Assembly: GCF_900156605.1 (NCBI RefSeq)
Contig: NZ_FTOA01000010.1
Coordinates: forward strand, 23,720 to 87,719
Direction: 5' to 3'
Source: Insolitispirillum peregrinum
Lineage (GTDB): Bacteria > Pseudomonadota > Alphaproteobacteria > Rhodospirillales > Rhodospirillaceae
Length of the DNA stretch: 64,000 bases
In this document: positions 8,018 through 17,241 of the stretch, one piece after another
Layout: each line of letters opens with the position of its first letter
How positions within the stretch are numbered: position 1 is the stretch's first letter
Translations under genes and position numbers: made by a program
Notes under the pieces: generated by a model
The model's input: only the letters and a program-made list of their open reading frames with translations
What the model was told of the DNA's origin: nothing
The model's database searches: none

Positions 8018-9085
8018 GTGCAGAACGAAAAAGCCGTGCTGAACCTGAACAGCGCGGCATGGCGCAATCTGGCGCGCTATGGCGAAACAAAGGGGAGCGA
8101 AGGACAAAGGCGAGGTCTGTTCGTGCGCAGAAAGGTGATTGCACCGCTGTTGTCCCTGTGTGGCCGGATGCAGCAAGGGCTGTTCCGCGAGCAGGTGCAG
8201 GCGCTGTCGTCTGATGCCGCTGCGGATCGTCCTGTGGTGATCACCGGCCACTGGCGATCGGGCACCACCCATTTGCACACCCTGCTGTCGCTTGATCCTC
8301 AATTTACCTTTCCGACCACTGCCAGTTGCATGAACCCGCATGCGTTCATGCTGGGGGCGGGCAAGGTAGCAGGTGCGGCGGTCAAGCGTCCGATGGACGA
8401 GGTGATGATCGCGGGTGACTCGCCACAGGAAGATGAATTTGCCCTGCTGGCGATGGGGGCCCGCTCGCCGTACGAAGCCTTGCTGTACCCGCGCCATCTG
8501 GCGGATGCCTTGTCGCTGGCTGACCCCGACGATTTGAGCGAGCCAGAGCGCCGGGCCTGGCAGGAGACGTTCCTGTTTTTCACCCGGGCGACCTCGCTGC
8601 TGGGGGGAAAGCGACCGGTGGTGCTGAAATCCCCGACCCATACCGGTCGGGTCGGTACCATCGCCGCTCTGCTGCCACAGGCCCGCTTTGTGATGATCCG
8701 GCGCAATCCGCAGGAGGTGTTCGAATCCACATTCCGCATGTGGCGCTCGATGTTTGATCTCTATGCCCTTGGCCCACCGCTGGCCGATGATGGCCTGCGG
8801 CAGGTGATTCTGGACAACCGGGTGGTCATGGAACGCAAGTTCGCCGCCGCTGCCGCCCGCCTGCCAGCAGGACGGCTGGCATACGTCGATTACGAGCGGC
8901 TGGTGGCTGATCCGCTGCCCGAGCTTCACGCCCTGTATCAGACCTTGGGGCTGGACAGCAGCTTTCTGCACACGCAGGCACTGGCCGACAAGCTGGAACG
9001 CGATCGCAGCTATACTGCCCGCCGCGCGCTGCCACCCGCCGACTGGCAGCGGCGGGTGGAAAAGGTCTGGACAGAATTTTTCTGA
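8018..9085 (+). CDS. Sulfotransferase-family protein
   Basis: A 355-residue protein with a PAPS-binding P-loop-like GHWRSGTTHLHTLL (about residues 74-87) and a 3'-phosphate-binding segment with MIRRNPQEVFEST (about 227-239). This is the Sulfotransfer_3 pattern of enzymes that move sulfate from PAPS to a carbohydrate, lipid or other acceptor. It starts with GTG 10 bp after the preceding gene, so the two are almost certainly co-transcribed. A joint role in decorating an envelope molecule is inferred. Confidence 0.8.
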   Translation: MQNEKAVLNLNSAAWRNLARYGETKGSEGQRRGLFVRRKVIAPLLSLCGRMQQGLFREQVQALSSDAAADRPVVITGHWRSGTTHLHTLLSLDPQFTFPTTASCMNPHAFMLGAGKVAGAAVKRPMDEVMIAGDSPQEDEFALLAMGARSPYEALLYPRHLADALSLADPDDLSEPERRAWQETFLFFTRATSLLGGKRPVVLKSPTHTGRVGTIAALLPQARFVMIRRNPQEVFESTFRMWRSMFDLYALGPPLADDGLRQVILDNRVVMERKFAAAAARLPAGRLAYVDYERLVADPLPELHALYQTLGLDSSFLHTQALADKLERDRSYTARRALPPADWQRRVEKVWTEFF

Positions 9086-9129
9086 CTTTCCATAATCCCG
9101 CACCCTGCAGGTCATCACCGGATGGTGAC

Positions 9130-9233
9130 TAGAGCATTGTGCGAAAAGTGGGAACCGGTTTTCGCAAGAACAATGCGACAAAACAAAAAGTTAGAGCAGC
9201 GTGCCTGCGTCCGGTTTAACGCACGCTGCTCTA
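9130..9233. repeat. Palindromic intergenic element, copy B
   Basis: Reverse-oriented near-identical copy of the element at 4230-4332: TAGAGCATTGTGCGAAAA at its left end and GCACGCTGCTCTA at its right end. It lies between the sulfotransferase gene and the small membrane-protein gene. The frame that reads through it into the next gene is an artefact of the repeat. Confidence 0.85.
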
Positions 9234-9256
9234 AAACAGATGAAACGAGCGGCAAA

Positions 9257-9466
9257 ATGACCAAGTCTGCACTCAAACTGGCTGTGCTGCTGTTTTTCAC
9301 CATGGCCGTTGGTCATCCGGCATATGCCTACATTGACCCCAATACCGGCGGGCTTTTACTGCAGATCCTGACGCCAATTCTGGGGATTATCGTCTTTTTC
9401 TGGCGGCGGGTCCTGTTGATCGGCAGGCAGATTGTGGACAAGCTGTTCGGGCGCAAGTCTGTCTAG
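9257..9466 (+). CDS. Small membrane protein with YIDPNTGG motif
   Basis: A 69-residue protein with a signal-like hydrophobic N-terminus ending in AYA, followed at once by YIDPNTGGLLLQIL, one transmembrane segment and a basic tail (WRRVLL, KLFGRKSV). Small proteins with a YIDPGTGS-type motif are found near glycosyltransferase and phosphodiesterase-superfamily genes; their function is not known to me. ATG 9257 was preferred because the open frame upstream is inside the repeat. Its TAG stop forms the first bases of the next repeat element. It is probably part of the preceding two-gene cluster. Confidence 0.7.
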   Translation: MTKSALKLAVLLFFTMAVGHPAYAYIDPNTGGLLLQILTPILGIIVFFWRRVLLIGRQIVDKLFGRKSV

Positions 9467-9754
9467 ACCAGCGCGCGTTACATGTGACGCCACAGTACAC
9501 GACACAAAACAAAAAGATCATGGAGCGCTGCTCCAAACCTCGCCGGGGCCTTGAGGCCCCGGACCCCATTGATTTGATATTGAAAGAAAAAATGGGGGCT
9601 TGGGGGCATCGCACCCAAACGGGTATGGGCGGTAGCCCATTCTTCTGCACGGACTGTCGTGTACTGTGATCTGACCCAGGCACGCTGGTCTAACCTTTTG
9701 TTCTGTCGCATTGTTCTTGCGAAAACCGGTTCCCGCTTTTCGCACAATACTCTA
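9464..9754. repeat. Palindromic element, copy D, interrupted by a second repeat
   Basis: The left half (TAGACCAGCGCGCGTTACATG, from 9464) and right half (CCAGGCACGCTGGTCTA, from about 9675, then the second hairpin to 9754) match an element of the 4230-4332 family, closest to the copy at 61731-61832. Its first-hairpin loop is split by the 178-bp repeat at 9491-9668. Together with that insert it fills most of the 355-bp gap between coding sequences. Confidence 0.75.
9491..9668. repeat. MITE-like repeat with 14-bp terminal inverted repeats
   Basis: Perfect termini CACAGTACACGACA (9491-9504) and TGTCGTGTACTGTG (9655-9668). Inside are stacked hairpins: TGGAGCGCTGCTCCA-like, GGGGCC-TTGA-GGCCCC, and CCCCATT pairing with AATGGGG. 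A diverged inverted copy lies at about 46363-46538 with the same core order. No transposase gene is present, so it would be non-autonomous if mobile. Confidence 0.7.
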
Positions 9755-9777
9755 AGGCTGGCAGGTCACAAATGCGA

Positions 9778-9816
9778 ACAGGGCGAGAGGATGTGATCCT
9801 CTCGCCCTGTTTCTTT
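9778..9816. terminator. Terminator between convergent genes
   Basis: ACAGGGCGAGAGGAT (9778-9792), loop GTG, ATCCTCTCGCCCTGT (9796-9810), then TTCTTT. The perfect 15-bp stem sits 11 bp past the end of the minus-strand transporter gene and ends plus-strand transcripts best. It can serve both directions. Confidence 0.85.
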
Positions 9817-9821
9817 ACCCG

Positions 9822-11549
9822 TTACTGCACCATGCCATCGTCAAATTCTTCATGCGGCATGTGGTGCTTTTCATGCACCGGACGGACCAGCATGTTGGCG
9901 ATCAGGCCGATCACCAGCAACCCGGCCATGGTGTACATGGTGGTATTGTACAGGCTGGGGGTGGGGTCGATGGTCCCCGCCGGGGCGATTTCCATCAGTT
10001 TGGCGATGGTGACGGTTTTGGCGGCCACCAGCTCGTTCAGGTGATCGACGGTGGCGCCGAACTTGCTCTGGAAGGCGGCGGGATCAACCTTGGCCGCCAG
10101 TGCCTTCAGCTCGGATTGCAGCGAGCGGTCACGCAGTTCGGTAATCGCCAGCGGCCCGAGAACCCCGGCGGTGCTCCAGGCGGTCAGCAGGCGGCCATGG
10201 ATGCCACCGACGAACTTGGTGCCAAAGATATCGGCCAGATAGGCCGGGATGGTGGCAAAGCCGCCGCCGTACATGGTGAAGATGATCATCGTCACCGCAT
10301 AGAACATCACCAGCCACATCACGGCGGGGTGGGCGCTGACCTGCTGGGCGGTGAAGGGGATCGAGACGTACAGGATGATCCCGAGAACAAAGAACACAAA
10401 GTAGGTGTTCTTGCGACCGAGGAAATCCGAGGTCGAAGCCCAGAAGAACCGCCCGACCATGTTGAACACGCTGATCATCAGCACATAGGTGGCAGCAAAG
10501 CCGCCGTTGACGATCATCGGCAGGGTCGAGCCGAAGATTTCACTCATCATGGTCTTGGCAACGCCCAGCACGCCGATACCGGCGGTGACGTTGGTGCACA
10601 GCACCAGCCACAGGAAATAGAATTGCGGAGTCTTCAGCGCCTGATCGATATGGACATGGTTGCGGGTGATCATTTTGGAACTGGCGCTGCTGGCTGCAGG
10701 CGGAGCCCAGCCCGCCGGGGTCCAGCCGGGGCGTGGCACGCGGAACGAAAAGGCGGCGGCAACCATCACGATGAAGTAAATCACCCCGAGGGTAAAGAAC
10801 ACCGCCGCCGCCCCGGTGGAGCCGGTGCCGACCACATAGACGCCTTCCGCGCCGGGGATCGGCATCTTGGCGGCATCGGCGGCGCTGGCCACCACCACTT
10901 CCTTCAGGCTGCCGGCGACCTGCGCGAAACGCTTGCCGCCTTCGGTGGTCAGGGCGACGTCACTGGCTTTGCCGAGGTACTGCGGGGCCTCGAAATAGAT
11001 CTTCAGCAGCCATTCCTTGAACGGAGCCCCGATCATTGCGCCGCCGCCAAAGCCCATGATTGCCATGCCGGTGGCCATCCCCCGGCGATCAGGGAACCAG
11101 CGGATCAGCGTTGACACCGGCGAGACATAGCCCAGCCCCAGCCCGCAACCGCCCAGCACGCCGTATCCGAGGTATAACAGCCACAACTGATGATAGGCAA
11201 TTCCGACGCTGCCGATCACAAAACCACCGCCCCAGCAGCAGGCGGCAACAAAGCCGACCATGCGCGGGCCGACCTTTTCCAGCCACTTGCCGCCAAAGGC
11301 TGCCGACAGGCCGAGAAAGACGATTGCCACTGAGAAAATCCACACCACCGAGGTCAGCGACCAGTCGGCGGAGGAACTGGCCACCACTCCCAGTTCCTTG
11401 GTCAGGGCGGGATTAAAGATGCTCCAGGCATAGACCGAGCCGATGCACAGGTGGATGGCGACCGAGGCCGGAGGAACCAGCCAGCGGTTATAGCCTTCAG
11501 GAGCAACGATCTGCTCCTTTTTGAGACCCTCAATAATGTTCACTGTCAA
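9822..11549 (-). CDS. OFA-family MFS transporter (oxalate/formate antiporter type)
   Basis: A 575-residue MFS protein starting with the family pattern NRWLVPPASVAIHLCIGSVYAWSIF, with about 12 membrane segments and a long insertion (roughly residues 185-260) between the halves. Members of the OFA family exchange oxalate, formate or other small carboxylates. It lies downstream of the formate dehydrogenase genes on the same strand, 106 bp after fdsD, which supports formate or oxalate transport feeding the dehydrogenase. The exact substrate is inferred from context. Confidence 0.85.
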   Translation of the reverse strand: MTVNIIEGLKKEQIVAPEGYNRWLVPPASVAIHLCIGSVYAWSIFNPALTKELGVVASSSADWSLTSVVWIFSVAIVFLGLSAAFGGKWLEKVGPRMVGFVAACCWGGGFVIGSVGIAYHQLWLLYLGYGVLGGCGLGLGYVSPVSTLIRWFPDRRGMATGMAIMGFGGGAMIGAPFKEWLLKIYFEAPQYLGKASDVALTTEGGKRFAQVAGSLKEVVVASAADAAKMPIPGAEGVYVVGTGSTGAAAVFFTLGVIYFIVMVAAAFSFRVPRPGWTPAGWAPPAASSASSKMITRNHVHIDQALKTPQFYFLWLVLCTNVTAGIGVLGVAKTMMSEIFGSTLPMIVNGGFAATYVLMISVFNMVGRFFWASTSDFLGRKNTYFVFFVLGIILYVSIPFTAQQVSAHPAVMWLVMFYAVTMIIFTMYGGGFATIPAYLADIFGTKFVGGIHGRLLTAWSTAGVLGPLAITELRDRSLQSELKALAAKVDPAAFQSKFGATVDHLNELVAAKTVTIAKLMEIAPAGTIDPTPSLYNTTMYTMAGLLVIGLIANMLVRPVHEKHHMPHEEFDDGMVQ

Positions 11550-11655
11550 TGCCTCCCAGATGCTCCCTGCCGCTGCCAGTGTCTGGTCTTGTCAGACAGG
11601 GATGTGTGCGGGCGAACAGTCGCCCGTGCCGTGAAAAGGGTGGGGATGGGCTGTC

Positions 11656-11886
11656 CTATGACCGCGATAGTGAAACGGATTCGTTCCGTTCGGCCATGGC
11701 GGCGACCACCAGCGGATGCAGCCCCTTGCCACCTTGCAGGATGTAATCGCGCAGGTGGCTGCGCATGCGCGGTTCCCAGAAACTGGTGATGTGGTTGTGG
11801 ACTTCCTGTTCGCCCGTCCGGGCGGGATACGAGGCGAAATAGGCGGCGATCTGGTTCGCCATCCGCACCATGTCCTGTTCTTTCAT
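11656..11886 (-). CDS. fdsD: Formate dehydrogenase delta subunit
   Basis: A 76-residue protein matching the small FdsD/FdhD-delta family: RMANQIAAYFASYP, HNHITSFWEPRMR and a C-terminal HPLVVAAM. FdsD is required for formation of an active NAD-dependent molybdenum formate dehydrogenase, possibly in cofactor insertion. It overlaps the 3' end of fdhD by 4 bp and is the last dehydrogenase gene of the operon. Confidence 0.92.
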   Translation of the reverse strand: MKEQDMVRMANQIAAYFASYPARTGEQEVHNHITSFWEPRMRSHLRDYILQGGKGLHPLVVAAMAERNESVSLSRS

Positions 11887-12788
11887 GCGCGATCCCCCTG
11901 CATGGTCTGCTGAGTATGGTCATCGGGAGGCGTGAACAGCACCACACCGCCCCCCTTGCTGCGGCTGGCGAGCACCATTCCGGCTGCCCCGGCCAGTTCC
12001 AGGGCGAGGGCGGTCGGAGCGGACAGGGTCGCCAGACAGGCAATACCGACGGCGCAGGCTTTCTGCACCAGTTCAAAGCTACACCGGCTGGACATCACCA
12101 CAAAACCATCCTCAAGACTGATGTCCTGCCGGGCACAGGCCCCGATCAGCTTGTCGAGGGCGTTATGGCGGCCGACGTCTTCGCGGGCGAGCACGATGGT
12201 GCCGTCGGCCTGACAAAAGGCTGCCGCATGGACGGAAAAGTTCTGCCGGTTGAGCGGCTGGTGATCGGGCAGGGCGCGCAGGGCGGCGATGATCGCCTGC
12301 GGCGGGATACGGGCAGCGGCGGCCCGGCGGTCGGACGGCAGCAGGTGCGGCGGGCGGATGGCCTGTTCCAGACTTTCCACCCCGCACAGCCCACAGCCAG
12401 AGCGCCCGGCCATGCTGCGGCTGGGGGCGGCGTCGTGGTCGAGGGCCTCGGGTGTCACCGCCATCGCCACCATCACCCCGGGGGGATGGGGAACCAGATG
12501 AATGTCTTCGATGGCCGATGCCGACGTCAACAGTCCTTCGGCGAGTGAAAAGCCGACTGCGAAATCTTCCAGATCGGCCGGGGTGGCCATCATCACCGCA
12601 TGCGAAACGCCGTTATAGACCAGCGCCACCGGTGTTTCGTCCGGCACCTGCCAGCTGACCGCTTCCGGCTTGTCGTGTGGGCGGTGCCCGATCCCGTGCG
12701 CTTCCCGTGATCCACCGGGCACGAACGGCGGCAGGTCGTCGTCGTCCAGCAGGTCGGTCAGGGGCAGGGCACACACGGGGTCGGTCAT
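11883..12788 (-). CDS. fdhD: Formate dehydrogenase accessory sulfurtransferase
   Basis: A 301-residue FdhD/FdsC protein. The conserved cysteine loop CGLCG (in SGCGLCGVESL) and the later REDVGRHNALDKL and SSRCSFELVQKA segments are clear. It passes sulfur from the cysteine desulfurase IscS to the molybdenum cofactor of the formate dehydrogenase. ATG 12788 (MTDPVCALPL) was preferred to a longer open frame that runs into the end of fdsA. Confidence 0.95.
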   Translation of the reverse strand: MTDPVCALPLTDLLDDDDLPPFVPGGSREAHGIGHRPHDKPEAVSWQVPDETPVALVYNGVSHAVMMATPADLEDFAVGFSLAEGLLTSASAIEDIHLVPHPPGVMVAMAVTPEALDHDAAPSRSMAGRSGCGLCGVESLEQAIRPPHLLPSDRRAAAARIPPQAIIAALRALPDHQPLNRQNFSVHAAAFCQADGTIVLAREDVGRHNALDKLIGACARQDISLEDGFVVMSSRCSFELVQKACAVGIACLATLSAPTALALELAGAAGMVLASRSKGGGVVLFTPPDDHTQQTMQGDRA

Positions 12789-12804
12789 CGTCAGGCTCTC
12801 TCTG

Positions 12805-15669
12805 CTATTCTGCCGCCGGTGGCGCAATCCGCCGGCGTTCACTGTCGGCGTCCTGCTTTTGCACCTGCCAGTCCGACGCCTGATTTGATCGCGTCACCTG
12901 CACGGCGGTTCGTTTGTATTCGGGGCAATTGGTCGCCCAGTCGGAATGGTCGGTGGTGACAACGTTGGCACCGGTCACCGGGTGGTGGAAGGTGGTGTAG
13001 ACCACCCCCTGCGGCATGCGGTCAGACAGGCAGGCGCGCAGGGTGGTGGCCCCCATCCGGCTGGCGAGCGATACCATTTCGCCGTCCTGAATGCCACGCT
13101 GTTCCGCATCGTGGGGGTGAATTTCCAGAATGTCTTCCGGGTGCCAGGCAACGTTGTCGGTGCGGCGGGTCTGGGCGCCGACGTTGTACTGGCTGAGGAT
13201 GCGGCCCGTGGTCAGGATCAGCGGGAAGAAGCGCGAGGTGCGTTCGTCACTGGGGACGAATTCGGTGATCATGAACCGGCCCTTGCCGCGGACAAAGCCA
13301 CCGATGTGCATCGTTGGGGTGCCATCGGGGGCGGCATCGTTGCACGGCCACTGAACGCTGCCCTTGCGGTCGAGCAGGTCAAAGGACACCCCGCGGAAGG
13401 TCGGGGTGACGCGGGCGATTTCGTCCATGATGTCGGCGGCACTGTCATAGTGCATCGGATAGCCCATGGCGGTGGCCAGCTCGCAGGTCACTTGCCATTC
13501 GGCCTTGCCGGTCTTGCTGGCCATCACCGGGCGAACGCGGTTGATGCGGCGTTCGGCGTTGGTAAAGGTGCCGTCCTTTTCAAGAAACGAAGTGCCGGGC
13601 AGGAACACATGGGCAAAGGCGGCGGTTTCGTTCAGGAACAGGTCCTGCACCACCAGACAGTCGAGGCTTTCCAGCGCGCTGGTGACATGCTGGGTGTTGG
13701 GGTCGGACTGGGCGATGTCTTCGCCCTGCACGTACAGGCCGCGATAGGTTCCGGCGAGGGCGGCGTCAAACATGTTGGGGATGCGCAGGCCCGGCTCCGC
13801 CGACAGGGCGGTGCCCCATACCACTTCAAACAGGGCGCGGACGGTATCATCCGACACATGGCGATAGCCGGGAAATTCGTGCGGGAACGACCCCATGTCG
13901 CACGAGCCCTGCACGTTGTTCTGACCGCGCAGCGGGTTGATGCCGACGCCTTCGCGGCCAATGTTGCCGGTCAGCATGGCGAGGTTGGCCATGCCGATCA
14001 CCATCGTCGAGCCTTGCGAGTGCTCGGTCACCCCCAGCCCGTAATAGATGGCGGCATTGCCACCGGTGGCATACAGGCGGGCGGCTCCGCGCAGGTCGGC
14101 GGCGGGGATGCCGGTCAGGCTTTCGACCGCTTCGGGGGCGTGGCGGGGATCGCGGATGAACTCCAGCCAGTAGGCAAAGTCGGCTTCGTCGCAGCGTTCG
14201 GCGATGAAGGCGCGGTTTTCCAGTCCTTCGCTGACGATCACATGGGCCAGTGCATTGACCAGGGCGACGTTGGCACCGGGTTGCAGTTGCAGGTGATAAT
14301 CGGCCTTGATGTGCGGGCTGCGCACCAGATCAATCCGGCGCGGATCGACCACGATCAGCCGCGCCCCGGCACGCAGGCGCTTTTTCAGCCGCGAGGCAAA
14401 CACCGGATGGCCATCGGTCGGGTTGGCCCCGATCACCATCACCACATCGGCCTGTTCAACGCTGCGGAAATCCTGCGTCCCCGCCGAGGTGCCAAAGGTC
14501 TTGGACAGGCCATAGCCGGTGGGAGAATGGCAGACGCGGGCACAGGTATCGACGTTGTTGGTACCAAAGGCGGCGCGGATGGCCTTTTGCACCACATAGA
14601 CTTCCTCGTTGGTGCAGCGTGACGAGGTGATGCCGCCGATGGCGTCCTTGCCATAGCGTGCCTGAATGGCCTTGAAACGCTCGGCGGCAAAGCCGATGGC
14701 GGTTTCCCAACTGACCGGAGTCCACGGATCACTGATCTTGTCGCGGATCATCGGGGTGGTGATGCGGTCGCTGTGGGTGGCGTAGCCAAAGGCGAACCGG
14801 CCCTTGACGCAGCTATGGCCTTCGTTGGCCCCGCCATCCTTGTAGGGCACCATCCGCACCACCGTTTCGCCCTGCATCTCGGCCTTGAACGAGCAGCCAA
14901 CGCCGCAATAGGCGCAGGTGGTGATGACGCTGTGCTCGGGCTGGCCGTGCTCGATGATGCTGTTTTCGCTGAGGGTCGCGGTGGGGCAGGCCTGCACGCA
15001 GGCCCCGCAGGACACGCAATCGCTGTCCATGAACGACTGGGCGGCACCGGGCGAGACCTTGGAGTCAAAGCCCCGGCCCTGAATGGTCAGGGCAAAGGTG
15101 CCCTGAATGTCTTCACAGGCCCGCACACAGCGCGAACAGACGATGCATTTCGACGGGTCAAAGGTGAAATAGGGGTTTGATGTGTCCTTTTCCTGCCGCA
15201 GATGGTTTTCCCCGTCAAAGCCATAGCGCACATCGCGCAGGCCAACGGTTCCGGCCATCGTTTGCAGCTCGCAATTGCCATTGGCCGGGCAGGTCAGGCA
15301 GTCGAGCGGATGATCGGAGATATATAGCTCCATCACCCCCTTGCGCAGCTTGGCGAGGCGGGGGTTCTGGGTGCAGACCTGCATTCCTTCGGCCACCGGG
15401 GTGGTGCAGGAGGCCGGAGTCCCCCGCCGTCCCTGGATTTCGACCAGACACAGGCGGCAGGAGCCGAACGGGTTCAGGCTGTCGGTGGCGCACAGGCGGG
15501 GAATGTCGATCCCGGCTTCGGAGGCCGCCCGCATCACCGACGTTCCGGTGGGGACCGTCACCTGCCGCCCGTCAATGGTCAGGCTGACCGGTGCACCGCC
15601 GGGTTTGGCCGGGGTGCCATGGTCGGTTTCACGGATCAGGGCGGGCGTTCCGCAATGGGGGGAAGTCAT
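12805..15669 (-). CDS. fdsA: NAD-dependent formate dehydrogenase, alpha subunit
   Basis: The 954-residue catalytic subunit. In order: an N-terminal 2Fe-2S domain (CATDSLNPFGSCRLC), a NuoG-type His-Cys3 site (HPLDCLTCPANGNC), two 4Fe-4S ferredoxin motifs (CIVCSRCVRAC and CVSCGACVQACP), the Fdh 4Fe-4S site (CAYCGVGC, then SCVKG) and the molybdopterin domains. The molybdenum ligand is a cysteine, in ARVCHSPTGYG, so this is not a selenocysteine enzyme. It oxidises formate to CO2 in the cytoplasm and sends electrons to FdsB. Length and order match the Fds enzymes of Cupriavidus and Rhodobacter. Confidence 0.96.
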   Translation of the reverse strand: MTSPHCGTPALIRETDHGTPAKPGGAPVSLTIDGRQVTVPTGTSVMRAASEAGIDIPRLCATDSLNPFGSCRLCLVEIQGRRGTPASCTTPVAEGMQVCTQNPRLAKLRKGVMELYISDHPLDCLTCPANGNCELQTMAGTVGLRDVRYGFDGENHLRQEKDTSNPYFTFDPSKCIVCSRCVRACEDIQGTFALTIQGRGFDSKVSPGAAQSFMDSDCVSCGACVQACPTATLSENSIIEHGQPEHSVITTCAYCGVGCSFKAEMQGETVVRMVPYKDGGANEGHSCVKGRFAFGYATHSDRITTPMIRDKISDPWTPVSWETAIGFAAERFKAIQARYGKDAIGGITSSRCTNEEVYVVQKAIRAAFGTNNVDTCARVCHSPTGYGLSKTFGTSAGTQDFRSVEQADVVMVIGANPTDGHPVFASRLKKRLRAGARLIVVDPRRIDLVRSPHIKADYHLQLQPGANVALVNALAHVIVSEGLENRAFIAERCDEADFAYWLEFIRDPRHAPEAVESLTGIPAADLRGAARLYATGGNAAIYYGLGVTEHSQGSTMVIGMANLAMLTGNIGREGVGINPLRGQNNVQGSCDMGSFPHEFPGYRHVSDDTVRALFEVVWGTALSAEPGLRIPNMFDAALAGTYRGLYVQGEDIAQSDPNTQHVTSALESLDCLVVQDLFLNETAAFAHVFLPGTSFLEKDGTFTNAERRINRVRPVMASKTGKAEWQVTCELATAMGYPMHYDSAADIMDEIARVTPTFRGVSFDLLDRKGSVQWPCNDAAPDGTPTMHIGGFVRGKGRFMITEFVPSDERTSRFFPLILTTGRILSQYNVGAQTRRTDNVAWHPEDILEIHPHDAEQRGIQDGEMVSLASRMGATTLRACLSDRMPQGVVYTTFHHPVTGANVVTTDHSDWATNCPEYKRTAVQVTRSNQASDWQVQKQDADSERRRIAPPAAE

Positions 15670-15681
15670 CGGGCGTCCTCC

Positions 15682-17241
15682 TTATTCCGCGGCCTGCGTG
15701 TGGGCCGGGCGGTGGAAGTCTTCGGGGAAGTGCTTGATGGCGCTGCGCACCGGCATCGGGGTCATCCCGCCCATGGCGCACAGCGAGCCGTCGGTCATCA
15801 CCTGACACAGGTCATCGAGCAGGGCGAGGTTGGCCTCGCGGTTGTGTCCGGCAATGATCCTGTCGAGGACTTCGACCCCCCGGGTGCTGCCAATGCGGCA
15901 GGGAGTGCATTTGCCACAGCTTTCGGCGGCACAGAACTCCATCGCAAAGCGGGCCATGCGCGCCATGTCCACCCGGTCATCGAACACCACGATGCCGCCG
16001 TGACCAACCATTGCTTCCTGTGCGGCAAAGGCTTCGTAGTCTTTCGGCAGGTGGAACTTGTCTTCGGGTAAATAAGCCCCCAGCGGCCCGCCGACCTGCA
16101 CCGCCCGGATCGGTCGCCCGCTGGCCGAGCCACCGCCAAAGCGGTAAATCAGGTCATGCAGGGTGATGCCAAAGGCCTTTTCGACGATCCCGCCATGCTT
16201 GATGTTGCCTGCCAACTGGAACGGCTGGGTCCCGCGCGAGCGGCCAACCCCGAAGTCGCGGTACGCACTGGCTCCGTTGGCCATGATCACCGGCACCGAG
16301 CACAGCGACAGCACGTTGTTGACCACCGTCGGCTTGCCGAACAGCCCTTCGAGTGCGGGCAGCGGCGGTTTGGCCCGCACCAGCCCGCGTTTGCCCTCCA
16401 GACTTTCCAGCATCGAGGTTTCTTCGCCGCAGATGTAGGCCCCGGCACCGATGCGGACCTCCAGATGGAAGCTGTGGGCGGTGCCATGGATGCCATCGCC
16501 CAGCCATTCCTGCTGATAGGCCAGCCGGATCGCTGCGCGCAGGGTGTCGGCGGCGTGCGGATATTCCGAGCGCAGGTAGACATAGCCCTGCCGCGCCCCG
16601 ACGGCGAGGGCGGCAATGGTCATGCCTTCGATCAGGGTGAACGGGTCGCCCTCGATGATCATCCGGTCGGCAAAGGTGCCGCTGTCGCCTTCGTCGGCGT
16701 TGCAGCAGATGAATTTCTCGTCGGCGTGGGCGTCGTGGACCGTCTTCCACTTGATGCCGGTGGGAAAGCCTGCCCCGCCGCGTCCGCGCAGGCCGCTGTC
16801 GGTGACTTCGGCGCAGATTTCGGCCCCGCTCATGGTCAGGGCGCGTTCCAGCCCGGCAAAGCCGCCATGGGCGCGGTAATCTTCGACCGACAGCGGATCA
16901 ATCACCCCGCAGCGGGCAAAGGTCAGCCGTTCCTGATGCTTCAGATACCAGATCTCTTCGGTCAGGCCGTGGCCCAGCGGGTGGGGCTCGCCGGTCAGGA
17001 ACCCGGCATCGAACAGTTCGGCGACATCGGCGGCGCTGACCGGGCCATAGGCCACCCGTCCGGCGGGGGTGCTGACCTCGACCAGCGGTTCCAGCCACAG
17101 CATCCCGCGCGAGCCATTGCGCACCAGATGGAGATCAATCCCGCGCCGCTCGGCTTCGAGGCTGAGGGCGGCGGCCACCTCGTCGGCACCAACCGACAGG
17201 GCGGCAGCATCGCGGGGGATGTAAACGACGGGACGGCTCAT
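15682..17241 (-). CDS. fdsB: NAD-dependent formate dehydrogenase, beta subunit
   Basis: A 519-residue NuoF-like diaphorase subunit: an N-terminal thioredoxin-like region without cysteines (about 1-100), the FMN/NADH domain with GRGGAGFPTGIKW, an SLBB region, and a C-terminal 4Fe-4S site ESCGKCTPCRIG. It transfers electrons from the iron-sulfur chain of FdsA to NAD+. It overlaps fdsG by 4 bp and is 12 bp from fdsA, so the three are coupled. Confidence 0.96.
   Translation of the reverse strand: MSRPVVYIPRDAAALSVGADEVAAALSLEAERRGIDLHLVRNGSRGMLWLEPLVEVSTPAGRVAYGPVSAADVAELFDAGFLTGEPHPLGHGLTEEIWYLKHQERLTFARCGVIDPLSVEDYRAHGGFAGLERALTMSGAEICAEVTDSGLRGRGGAGFPTGIKWKTVHDAHADEKFICCNADEGDSGTFADRMIIEGDPFTLIEGMTIAALAVGARQGYVYLRSEYPHAADTLRAAIRLAYQQEWLGDGIHGTAHSFHLEVRIGAGAYICGEETSMLESLEGKRGLVRAKPPLPALEGLFGKPTVVNNVLSLCSVPVIMANGASAYRDFGVGRSRGTQPFQLAGNIKHGGIVEKAFGITLHDLIYRFGGGSASGRPIRAVQVGGPLGAYLPEDKFHLPKDYEAFAAQEAMVGHGGIVVFDDRVDMARMARFAMEFCAAESCGKCTPCRIGSTRGVEVLDRIIAGHNREANLALLDDLCQVMTDGSLCAMGGMTPMPVRSAIKHFPEDFHRPAHTQAAE

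Noticed and set aside
9122..9256. Longer N-terminus for the YIDPNTGG protein
   Set aside because: It is encoded by repeat copy B and would hide the signal-like N-terminus.
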